A stretch of 64,000 bases of DNA from Catenuloplanes niger (GTDB lineage: Bacteria > Actinomycetota > Actinomycetes > Mycobacteriales > Micromonosporaceae): contig NZ_JAVDYC010000001.1 in NCBI RefSeq assembly GCF_031458255.1, forward strand, positions 620,001 through 684,000. Reading direction: 5' to 3'. How positions within the stretch are numbered: the stretch's first letter is position 1; each line of letters starts with the position of its first letter. A program made the position numbers and the translations under genes. Under the pieces are notes generated by a model. The model made no database searches. It was not told the DNA's origin and saw nothing but the letters and a program-made list of their open reading frames with translations. Of this stretch, positions 39,566-47,615 are shown in pieces.

Positions 39566-41240
39566 AGGAGACCGGCCGGCGGCTGACCGTGTACTCCGCG
39601 GGCAGCGCGTCCGCCTGGAGCAGCAGCGTGTTGACGCCGGCCGGCAGCGTGCAGGTCACGGTGTAGGTGGCGAAGGAGACGGTGCGGCAGCGGCGGAAGC
39701 CCTCCGGACTGAAGGTGCGGACCCGGGCGTCGCCGGAGCCGGCCACCCGCGTCCAGGTGATCTGTTCGGAGTCGGCGTGCCCGGCCGGGACGGTCAGGCA
39801 CGCGAGGTAGCCGTCCGGGCCGGTCGCAACCGTGACGCCGGAGCCGCCGGCCGGCAGCGTGGTGCAGCCGGCCGCCGGGTCGACCCGGGTGACGGTCAGG
39901 CCGTAGTCGCCACCGGCGGTGCCGGAGCGGGCGCTGGTCAACAGCGCGAACGGCGCGACGCCGGTGAGCAGGCAGGACTCGTTGACCAGCTGGCCGGTGT
40001 CGCAGACCCACGCACCGGCCGCGTCGACCACCTGCATCTCGGCCAGCGCGGCGGTGGGCGCGTCGTCCGGCCACGCGGCGGCGATCCGGGCACCGGCCGG
40101 AGCGGTCAGCCGGAGGCAGTCCCACGCGCCGACGGCGTCGAGCCGGTCCCGGTACGCGCCGCGGTCCGCGACGGTCACGCAGCCGCTCGTGGGCGCCTTC
40201 GGCAGGAACGTGGCCGCGTACCGGACGTCCACGTCGATCACCACGCCGGTGATCAGCGGATCCCGGACCGCGACATAGGTGCCGGCGGCCGGGAACGTGC
40301 AGATCTCCCCGCCGCAGACCCGGTTACCGGCCAGGTCGTAGACCGTGGCGTACGCGCCGCTGTTGCGCTCGGTCACCATCCGGAACCGGTAGTCCCCCGC
40401 GGCCGGCACGGTGATGGCCCGGCACCGGACGCCCGCGACCGCACCGCCCGGCGCGCCACCGTAGGCACCCGGCGTCACGACCGGGCAGCCGGCCGGGTCG
40501 AACAGGCGGGCGGCCTGCGTGCGGTAGGGCACCTGCGGCACGTCGCCGGCCGGCCACCCACGCGGCGTGACGATCTGCCGGTACGGGGCGGCACCGGCGA
40601 GCCGGCAGCCGTCGCCCGGATAGCCGGGGTCGCACGCGTCCGCGCCCGTCGCGTCCACGATCCAGTGGTAGAAGTCGAACAGGTAGGTGTCCGGCTGCGC
40701 GGCACTGAAGACCACGTCACCGGTCCGCGCGTCGAACGGCAGGCAGTCGAGCTGCAACGGCGACGTCAGTACGCCGGTGCGGGCGGGCAGGTCCCAGCCG
40801 ATGGCGCGGCTCGGCGCACACCCGCCGGCGCTCCCGAGATCCACGACCGCGACCCGGTACGCGGACGATCCGCCCCAGCCGTTGTACGTCAGCCGCAGCG
40901 TGTAGTCGCCGGCGGCCGGGATCACGCAGCCCCGGTTCGGGATGTATCCGGTGCAGACGGTGGCGTCCGCCGCGTCGGTGATCGCCCAGGTGAAGAACTG
41001 ATCGTCGGCGACGCTGACGGCATAGCGACCTGGCGTCAGCGTCAGCGCGTGACAGGTCCCGGCGTCACCCGCCCCGGCCGTGGCCTCCGGATCACCGAAG
41101 TCGCTCACCGCGAGCGCCTCGCACGCGGCGGTGCCGGCCGGTGCGGCCGTCGCCGCCGGCGCGACGACCGCCCCGGCCGGCACCGACAACACGGCGGCCA
41201 GCACGGCCGCGGCGGCGAACACCGTTGTAGAACGTCGCAC
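39564..41240 (-). CDS. Secreted protein of unknown function with repeated beta-sandwich-like units
   Basis: A 558-residue exported protein. The GTG at 41240 is chosen because GGGGGAG precedes it and it starts directly with a signal peptide (RRSTTVFAAAAVLAAVLSVPAGAVVA); a longer reading is possible but adds an unlikely basic leader. The mature part is built of several ~90-110-residue units, each with a Cys-containing motif of the type AGDYTLRLTYNG / AGDYRFRMVTER / GTYVAVRDP and paired Cys, recalling pre-peptidase or Ig-like beta domains. No catalytic motif is seen. It may be a cell-surface or extracellular binding protein. Confidence 0.65.
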   Translation of the reverse strand: MRRSTTVFAAAAVLAAVLSVPAGAVVAPAATAAPAGTAACEALAVSDFGDPEATAGAGDAGTCHALTLTPGRYAVSVADDQFFTWAITDAADATVCTGYIPNRGCVIPAAGDYTLRLTYNGWGGSSAYRVAVVDLGSAGGCAPSRAIGWDLPARTGVLTSPLQLDCLPFDARTGDVVFSAAQPDTYLFDFYHWIVDATGADACDPGYPGDGCRLAGAAPYRQIVTPRGWPAGDVPQVPYRTQAARLFDPAGCPVVTPGAYGGAPGGAVAGVRCRAITVPAAGDYRFRMVTERNSGAYATVYDLAGNRVCGGEICTFPAAGTYVAVRDPLITGVVIDVDVRYAATFLPKAPTSGCVTVADRGAYRDRLDAVGAWDCLRLTAPAGARIAAAWPDDAPTAALAEMQVVDAAGAWVCDTGQLVNESCLLTGVAPFALLTSARSGTAGGDYGLTVTRVDPAAGCTTLPAGGSGVTVATGPDGYLACLTVPAGHADSEQITWTRVAGSGDARVRTFSPEGFRRCRTVSFATYTVTCTLPAGVNTLLLQADALPAEYTVSRRPVS

Positions 41241-41574
41241 AGCTCCCCCGTCCGCCCGCACACGGTGCGCGGGGCGGAAGCATGTTTCCACAGACATCAT
41301 CTTCAGGCGAGGCCCGCGTACGCTGCCCGCACGCCCGCGAGACGCGACGTGACCTGCCCGGCGACCGGGCCGGCCGACGCACGCCGGAGCACGAAACGAC
41401 ATTCTCGATCAACACGAACATATGTCCTAAAAGGACCGTCGGCGCGGGCCCGTCGCGGCCCCGGGGCGCCCCGGAAGCGTGATTCGCGTGTCCTTGCCCG
41501 GCGTGGGATCTGTCGTGGCTGGGACAGCCGGAACAGCATGGGTGGCGTACGACCGGTGGGTACGGGGGTGACCG
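41241..41574. other. 334-base intergenic region with divergent promoters
   Basis: This stretch separates two divergent genes. It includes an AT-richer part around 41395-41435 with a short hairpin, GTCCT-AAA-AGGAC, and likely promoters for both genes. No credible gene was found. Confidence 0.5.
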
Positions 41575-43830
41575 GTGACCGGATACGTCAACGACGGCCG
41601 TGCGGGGTGGACGGAACTGCGGGTGCACGGGGTCTCCGGCACCCCGCCGGACCGGATGCTGCAGCACGCGCAGGTGGCGGTGGTGGCCGGGGACGAGAAC
41701 GCCGCGTTCCACCGGCGGCGGTGGGAGTCGCGGGACGCCGCGGCGGACACGGACGGCGAGCGGGCCGAGGCGTACTTCTGGGGTGGGCTGACCGCCGGGG
41801 CCGGCCAGCGGGCACTGTGGCTGCTGCTGACCCCGTTCATGCTGGTCAACGTCGCGTTCTTCGCGCTGCCGCCGCTGTCCGGCGCGGTGCGCAGGATCGT
41901 GGAGGCGCTCCTGCGGCTGTTCGCGCTGTCGATCACGGTGACGTTCGTGCTGGTGCCGGTGCAGGTGGCGATGGACCTGGTGGGCTGGCAGTGCGCGCGG
42001 GCCGGGCGGGACTGCGCGCTGCGCTTCCTGACCTGGGACTGGCTGGACACGCCGGGACGCCGGCTGGCGGTGACGGCGCTGGTGCCGCTCGCGGTGGTCG
42101 CGCTGCTCTGGTGGCTCGGCCGGTCGACCTGGTCGCGGCTGGAGACGACCGAGGTGCCCGGGGCGGTGCCGGTCGAGGCGTTCCGGACGCCGCTGGAGAA
42201 CCGCCGGCTGTGGAACGGCCGGGCACCGGTGCGGCGGCTGCGCGACGTGCACGTCGGCGCGGCGCTCGCGGTGACCGGCGTGTTCCTGACCGCGCCGCTG
42301 ACGTCGGCGCCCGCCCGGGCGGTGCTGACCGCGCTGCTGGTGCTGCTGGGCGCGGCGGCGGTCCTGGTCTGCCTGCCGTCGATCGGCAGCCGGCCGGTCC
42401 CGCCGCCCGGGTCGGCACCGCCGCCGGACGCGGACGGCCGGTACCGTCTGCTGCCGGCCGCCGCCGGGCTCGCCGTCGCGGCGGCCGTGCTGGTGGCCGC
42501 GGCCGCGGACCGGGACGCCGCGCGCCCGGACCGGTCACTGCCGATGATCGCCGAGGCGGCCCAGGGCCTGGTCGCCGGGCAGCTGCTGGTGCTGTTCGCG
42601 GTGGCGGTCCTGCTGTACGGCCGGGCGCCCGGTGCCGCGTGGCGGGGTCTGGGCGCCGCCGCGCTGATGCTCGCGTCGCTGGGGTTCGTGGCCGCGTCCG
42701 CCGCCGGCGCCGGGATCCGGGTGGCGGACATGCTGGGTGACCCGACGGCCGGCGCGACCGGCGCGCACGCCGTCGTGGTGCCGGCCGGCTACTTCTCCGC
42801 GGGGGCGGCGACCTCGGTGCTCGCCGCGGTCGCGCTGCTGCTGGCGGCCGCCGGTGCGTGGCGGGTGCACCGCGCGGCCGGCCGGGTCGACGCCGAACTC
42901 CCCCGCCACTACGCCGACGCCGACCTGGCCGCGGACCCGGCGGGCCGGCGGCGCCGGCTGATCGCCCGGACCTGGGCCCGTGCCGCCGTCGGCGATCAGC
43001 TGCAACTGCTGCTCGGCTGGTTCCTGGCGATCACCGCGCTGGTGGTCACCGGCGGCTTCGCCCTCTTCCTGCGCGACCCGCGATGGCTGCTCCGGCACGC
43101 GCCCGGGCTGGTCGACGCCGGCACGGTGCTGGCCGGTGGTTTCGTCGTGCTGCTGCTCTGGGCGGGGCGGCGGGCATACCAGAATCCGAACTTCCGCCGT
43201 ACGGTCGGCATGCTCTGGGACGTCGGGACGTTCTGGCCGCGCGCGGTGCATCCGCTGGCCCCGCCGTGTTACGCCGAACGCGCGGTGCCCGACCTGCTGA
43301 CCCGGATCAGTTACCTCGGCGACGCGCGGGACGGCGGTCTGGTGCTGCTCTCCTGCCACTCGCAGGGCTCGGTGCTCGGCGCCGCGGTGATCGCGCAGCT
43401 GACCTACCCGGTGAGCGGCGCGGTCGGGCTGCTCACCTACGGCAGCCCGCTGCACCGTCTGTACGGCCGGTTCTTCCCGGCGTACTTCAGTCCGGCCGCG
43501 CTGGACCGCACCGGATCGCTGCTCCTCGGCCCGGGCGGCGACCACCGCCCGCGGGCGGAGTGGCCGTGGCGCAACCTGTACCGGCGCAGCGACCCGATCG
43601 GCGGTGCGGTCCTCGGACCGGACCCGGACGTCGACCGTGCGCTGGTCGACCCGGCGTTCACCCGGGTGGCCGGCGACACGGTCGACCCGGTCGTCCGCGG
43701 CCACTCCAACTACTGGGCCGACCCGGCGTTCGCCGCCTCGGCCGCGCTGGTCAAGGCTCTCCGGGTCCGTTTTCCCAGTTCGGCCCGCGACACGGCGGGG
43801 CCGCCGGACTCCGCAGAGGCCGGGTCCTGA
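41575..43830 (+). CDS. Polytopic membrane protein with C-terminal alpha/beta-hydrolase-like domain
   Basis: A 751-residue protein. It opens with a soluble stretch TELRVHGVSGTPPDRMLQH, has about ten hydrophobic helices between ~60 and 540, and ends with a domain that looks like a lipase/alpha-beta hydrolase fold: VLLSCHSQGSVLGAAVIAQL (~580-600) carries the nucleophile elbow H-S-Q-G (consensus G-x-S-x-G with a changed first Gly), followed by LLTYGSPLHRLYGRFFPAYF. Substrate and side of the membrane are unknown. The GTG start (41575) lies close to purine-rich GGGGGTGA. It is an uncommon architecture but the frame is intact. Confidence 0.65.
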   Translation: MTGYVNDGRAGWTELRVHGVSGTPPDRMLQHAQVAVVAGDENAAFHRRRWESRDAAADTDGERAEAYFWGGLTAGAGQRALWLLLTPFMLVNVAFFALPPLSGAVRRIVEALLRLFALSITVTFVLVPVQVAMDLVGWQCARAGRDCALRFLTWDWLDTPGRRLAVTALVPLAVVALLWWLGRSTWSRLETTEVPGAVPVEAFRTPLENRRLWNGRAPVRRLRDVHVGAALAVTGVFLTAPLTSAPARAVLTALLVLLGAAAVLVCLPSIGSRPVPPPGSAPPPDADGRYRLLPAAAGLAVAAAVLVAAAADRDAARPDRSLPMIAEAAQGLVAGQLLVLFAVAVLLYGRAPGAAWRGLGAAALMLASLGFVAASAAGAGIRVADMLGDPTAGATGAHAVVVPAGYFSAGAATSVLAAVALLLAAAGAWRVHRAAGRVDAELPRHYADADLAADPAGRRRRLIARTWARAAVGDQLQLLLGWFLAITALVVTGGFALFLRDPRWLLRHAPGLVDAGTVLAGGFVVLLLWAGRRAYQNPNFRRTVGMLWDVGTFWPRAVHPLAPPCYAERAVPDLLTRISYLGDARDGGLVLLSCHSQGSVLGAAVIAQLTYPVSGAVGLLTYGSPLHRLYGRFFPAYFSPAALDRTGSLLLGPGGDHRPRAEWPWRNLYRRSDPIGGAVLGPDPDVDRALVDPAFTRVAGDTVDPVVRGHSNYWADPAFAASAALVKALRVRFPSSARDTAGPPDSAEAGS

Positions 43831-43948
43831 CCATCCGACGAGCGCGGCCTCTGCCCCGGTACGTCCGGCGGCGCGGCGTTCCGCACGTTCGGCGCGGCGC
43901 CCGGTCGTGAGTACCGTGATCCCGTCGTCGAGGATCGGAGACCGTCGC

Positions 43949-44953
43949 ATGCGCCGTGCCGCGCTGGCCGCGCTGGCCGCCGCCCTGCTCGCCGGCCCGG
44001 GCGCGTGCGCGCGGACGCCGGACGGTGGCGACGCCGCCACGGCCGGCCCGCCGAGTCACACCCCCTCCGCGGCGCCGGGCTTCCGGGCCGGGCTCGGCGA
44101 CGGCCCGTCCGCGTCAGCCACGGCACCGGCGCCGGCCCCGTCGTCGCCGGCCGCCGCCCCGGCGACCGCGAACGGCGAGACCGTCCGGGTCACCGACTTC
44201 GAGCGGGTCCCGGCCGGGACCGCCTACGGCACGGGACAGTGGCGCGGCGACGGCTGGGCGACGCCGTGGGAGCTGGGGATGAGCGGCCGGGCCACGGCCG
44301 ACGACGCGGTGGCGCACTCGGGCCGGAGGTCGCTGCGGGTGCGATATCCGGCCGGGCGGATCGGGCCGGAGGAGTCGGGGGCGCAGGCGCCGTTCGAGTT
44401 GCCGCCGCGGCCGGAGTACCACGTGTCGCAGTGGGTCCGGTTCGGCGCCGGGTTCAGCTTCGGGACGACGAACTTCGCCGGCAAGGTGGGGCTCGGGCTG
44501 GCCGGCGGCGCCGCGTGCTCCGGCGGGCAGGCCTGCGACGGGACGAACGGGTTCAGCTCGCGGCTGATCTGGGGCCGGGACGGCCGGGCCGCGATCTACT
44601 ACTACTCGATGGGCCACGCCGGGCAGTACGGTGACGCGGCCGACCTGGTGACCGACGGTGAACAGGTGTTCTGGCCGTCCGACCGGTGGATGAACGTGGT
44701 CCAGCGGCTCCGGGTGAACACGGCCGGCAACGCGGACGGCGAGATCGAGGTCTGGGTGGACGGGGTGCGGGCCGCGCGGGTGACCGGGCTGCGGTTCGTC
44801 AGCAACGGCGACCAGGTGGACTCGGCGTACTTCTCGTCGTTCGCCGGCGGCGGGGACGCCACGTTCGCGCCCCGCACCGACAGCGAGATCTTCTACGACG
44901 ACCTGGAGGTCGCCACGGGCTGGCCCGGCACGGCCGCCCCGCGGCGCCGGTGA
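43949..44953 (+). CDS. Secreted lipoprotein resembling polysaccharide lyase family 14
   Basis: A 334-residue exported protein. The N-terminus (RRAALAALAAALLAGPGAC) looks like a lipoprotein signal with Cys ~20, followed by a Ser/Pro/Ala linker to ~75. Residues ~80-330 fit the alginate-lyase-like polysaccharide lyase 14 pattern: FSSRLIWGRDGRAAIYYYSMGH, VQRLRVNTAGNADGEIEVWVDG, YFSSFAGGGDATFAP and a closing FYDDLEV. The likely action is eliminative cleavage of a uronate polymer, or simple glycan binding. GGAG lies eight bases before the ATG. It stands alone with a strong terminator behind it. Confidence 0.7.
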   Translation: MRRAALAALAAALLAGPGACARTPDGGDAATAGPPSHTPSAAPGFRAGLGDGPSASATAPAPAPSSPAAAPATANGETVRVTDFERVPAGTAYGTGQWRGDGWATPWELGMSGRATADDAVAHSGRRSLRVRYPAGRIGPEESGAQAPFELPPRPEYHVSQWVRFGAGFSFGTTNFAGKVGLGLAGGAACSGGQACDGTNGFSSRLIWGRDGRAAIYYYSMGHAGQYGDAADLVTDGEQVFWPSDRWMNVVQRLRVNTAGNADGEIEVWVDGVRAARVTGLRFVSNGDQVDSAYFSSFAGGGDATFAPRTDSEIFYDDLEVATGWPGTAAPRRR

Positions 44954-44982
44954 CCCCCGCCGCCCCGCGGCACCGGTGACCG

Positions 44983-45024
44983 CGGGCGTCCGCCCTGCCG
45001 CTCCGACGGCACGGCGGACGCCCG
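44983..45024. terminator. Terminator between convergent genes
   Basis: A 12-bp inverted repeat (44983-44994 with 45013-45024, CGGGCGTCCGCC type) around an 18-base loop, extended outward by imperfect GTGACC/GGTCAC pairing. It lies between the lyase-like gene and the beta-helix-like gene. Confidence 0.7.
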
Positions 45025-45040
45025 GTCACGGACGGGCCCG

Positions 45041-46015
45041 TCAGAGGCGGGCGGCGCCGGCGGCCTCGGCCTCGTCGACCGCGGCGGTGTGCCGCCGGTC
45101 CGCGCGGTCCTGGGCCTTGGCGTCCCGGTCGGCGGCGGCCGCGGCGGCCCGGCGCTGGGCGGACGGGGCGGCCGGGTCGCCGACCACGCCGCCGCGGATC
45201 CGGTTGTTCGCCGCGACCTGGGCCGTGGGCGTGTTGCGCTGCACGGTCAGCGCGCCGTTGATGATGTTGTCCTCGATCGTGACGCCGCCGGTGGTGTTGG
45301 TGACGCTGACGTCGGCGCCGAAGTAGCCGCCGGACGCGCAGCTGTCCAGCGTGCCGTTCGGGCCGACCTGGACACCGCCGACGTTGCCGGAGAACGTGCT
45401 GCGGCCCGCGACCGCGCTGCCGCAGACGACGCTGCCGGCGCCGCTGTTGAGCACGGACAGCGCGCCGTCGACGAACGAGTCGTGCAGGTCGGTGTAGTAG
45501 CTGCCGTTCGTGCTGAGCGAACCGGTGACCGTGGTGCCCCGGTCCAGGCGGACGTCGCCGGCGGCGGCGTTGACCGAGCCGGTGATGGTCGAGGCGTCCG
45601 CGAACAGGAACGTGTTGATCGTCGAGGAGCCCTTGGCGCGGACCGTGACCGAGCCGCTGTCCGAGTCCTGCAGGTAGACGCCGTAGCCGCCGGACGCGAC
45701 CACCACGTCGCCGCGGACCGTGCTGTTCCGGGCGTCCAGGTAGCCGTCGGACGCGACCTCGACCAGCCCGTCGACCCGGCCGCCGTCGACGACCAGGTTC
45801 GCGCCGGCCGCGACGGCCACGTTGCCGGTGATGATCGTGCCGGTGAGCGCGCAGGACTCGCCCGGCGGTACGTAGAGGTCGTTGGGCACGGTGACGGCGC
45901 CGCCGGTGCCGACGCAGTAGGTGGTCAGGCCGGCGCTGGCGCTCGGCGCGGCGCCGAGCACGGCCGCGGTGACGGCCGCTGCGGTGGCGGCGGCCAGGGT
46001 GACGGTTCGTCTCAT
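45041..46015 (-). CDS. Secreted right-handed beta-helix-like protein
   Basis: A 324-residue exported protein. Signal peptide RRTVTLAAATAAAVTAAVLGAAPSASA. The mature part is a run of short strand-turn units (GNVAVAAGANLVVDGGRVDG, LVEVASDGYLDARNSTVRGD, VTIEDNIINGALTVQRNT), the appearance of a parallel beta-helix such as in polymer-forming or adhesin-like surface proteins. The last ~45 residues are a charged Ala/Arg/Asp helix. It is the last gene of the four-gene copper/sugar operon, 14 bases after the cupredoxin gene. No enzymatic residues recognised. Confidence 0.7.
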   Translation of the reverse strand: MRRTVTLAAATAAAVTAAVLGAAPSASAGLTTYCVGTGGAVTVPNDLYVPPGESCALTGTIITGNVAVAAGANLVVDGGRVDGLVEVASDGYLDARNSTVRGDVVVASGGYGVYLQDSDSGSVTVRAKGSSTINTFLFADASTITGSVNAAAGDVRLDRGTTVTGSLSTNGSYYTDLHDSFVDGALSVLNSGAGSVVCGSAVAGRSTFSGNVGGVQVGPNGTLDSCASGGYFGADVSVTNTTGGVTIEDNIINGALTVQRNTPTAQVAANNRIRGGVVGDPAAPSAQRRAAAAAADRDAKAQDRADRRHTAAVDEAEAAGAARL

Positions 46016-46029
46016 CGTCGGTCTCCTGT

Positions 46030-47562
46030 CTATGCGCCGATGGAGGACCGCGCGGCGGCGCGCACGATCGTCCCGGCCTGTCGGTCGGTCAGGGTGCCGG
46101 CCGCGACGAGCCCGCGGGTCACGTTCTCGACGTGGCGGACGAACGCGGCGTGGGTGGGGTATCCGGCGCGTTCGGCGATCCGGTCGTTGATCGTGCAGCC
46201 GTTGCCGGTGTCGGCGTTCGGGACCTCGGTGTCGTCCCCGTCGATGATCACGGTGTCCCGCAGGTCGGAGTCGGCGCAGTCGTCGGTGCCGTCCGCGACC
46301 ACGGTGAAGGCGGTGCTCTGCGCGGCCGCGGTGTTCCCGGACGTGTCGGTGGCCCGGAAGCCGACCGCGTGCACGCCGGGCGCGGTGATGCGCAGCGGTG
46401 CGGTGTACGGGGTCCAGCCGCCGCCGTCGAGCTGGGTCTCGATCGTCGCCACGCCCCCGTCGTCGGTCGCGGTGACCGTGACGGTGGCGACGCCGACGTA
46501 GGCGCCGTCCGGGTTCCGCGTGCCGGTGACCGCGGCGGTCACGGCCGGCGGCGTGGTGTCCGGCTCGTCCGGCTCGACCACGGTGAAGTGCGACATCTGC
46601 TCGGCGGCGACGTTCCCGGCGTTGTCGACGGCCCGGTAGTGCAGCATGTGCGTGCCGGGGGCCGAGACCACGACCGGTGCGGTGTAGATCGTCCAGGTGC
46701 CGCCGTCGAGCTGGTACTCGATCGTCGCCACGCCGGAGTCGTCGTCGGTCGCGCTGATCGTGGCGGTGACCGGGCCGGTGTAGTTGCCGGCGTCGTCCCG
46801 GTCCCCGGCCAGCGCGATCGTGGCGACCGGCGGGGTGACGTCCTCGTCCGGCTCCGGCGCCACGACGGTGAACTGCACCGACCCGGTCGTGGAGACGTTG
46901 CCGGACGTGTCGGTGGCGCGGAACTGCACCGAGTGGTCGCCGGGCGCGGTCACGGTGACCGGCGCGGTGTACGGCGTCCAGCTGGTGTCGTCGACCTGGT
47001 ACTCGATGCCGGCGACGCCCCGGTCGTCGGCCGCGGTGACGGTGACGGTGGCGCTGCCGACGTAGGCGCCGGCCGGGTTCTGGGTGCCGGACAGCGCGCC
47101 GGTGACCGTGGGCGGCGTGGTGTCCGGGTCGCCCGGCCCGTCCGTCACGGTGAACTCGCCGGTCATCGTGCCGTGCCCCGGGATCGTGCAGAAGTAGCGG
47201 TATTTACCGGGGGTCAGCGTCACGGTCGCGGTGTGCAGGCCGCCGGTCGCGTCGAACGGGTTGGCCAGGATGTTGAGGTTGACGTCGTGGTTGTAGCCGG
47301 GCGTGCTGGTGTCGAACGTCAGCGTGTGCGGCATCCCGACGTTGTTGCCGGTCGCCGTGCTGTTCTCGAAGACGATCGTGGTCTCGCCGGCGACCGCGGT
47401 CGCCGGTGCGGTCTTGTACCGCGTGACGTCGCCGTCCGCGGTCCAGGTGAGCGTCTGGGCGGCTGCGACAGCGTAGGCGGGCGGGGCGAGGCCGGGGGCC
47501 AGCACCAGCAGCAGCGCCGCCAGCCCCACCCCGGCACGCCGGAGCATCTTCCGTACGGACAT
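46030..47562 (-). CDS. Secreted cupredoxin with three Ig-like repeats and a shared C-terminal domain
   Basis: A 510-residue exported protein. After the signal (GVGLAALLLVLAPGLAPPAYA), residues ~35-140 are a plastocyanin/azurin-like domain with a complete type-1 copper set: H79, C125, H130, M133 (MPHTLTF, FCTIPGHGTM). Three Ig-like modules of about 95 residues follow, each with a PVxVTAPGxHxVxFRATDxSGN pattern. The last ~85 residues form a domain found again inside the neighbouring 1292-residue protein (VIIDGDD... GCTINDRI... RQAGTIVRAAARSSIG). It probably shuttles electrons between the sugar dehydrogenase and the laccase encoded in the same operon. Confidence 0.85.
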   Translation of the reverse strand: MSVRKMLRRAGVGLAALLLVLAPGLAPPAYAVAAAQTLTWTADGDVTRYKTAPATAVAGETTIVFENSTATGNNVGMPHTLTFDTSTPGYNHDVNLNILANPFDATGGLHTATVTLTPGKYRYFCTIPGHGTMTGEFTVTDGPGDPDTTPPTVTGALSGTQNPAGAYVGSATVTVTAADDRGVAGIEYQVDDTSWTPYTAPVTVTAPGDHSVQFRATDTSGNVSTTGSVQFTVVAPEPDEDVTPPVATIALAGDRDDAGNYTGPVTATISATDDDSGVATIEYQLDGGTWTIYTAPVVVSAPGTHMLHYRAVDNAGNVAAEQMSHFTVVEPDEPDTTPPAVTAAVTGTRNPDGAYVGVATVTVTATDDGGVATIETQLDGGGWTPYTAPLRITAPGVHAVGFRATDTSGNTAAAQSTAFTVVADGTDDCADSDLRDTVIIDGDDTEVPNADTGNGCTINDRIAERAGYPTHAAFVRHVENVTRGLVAAGTLTDRQAGTIVRAAARSSIGA

Positions 47563-47615
47563 GGCACCTTCCTGGGTGAGCGCGGGACCGGCCGGACGGC
47601 CGGCCCCGCGTCCGG

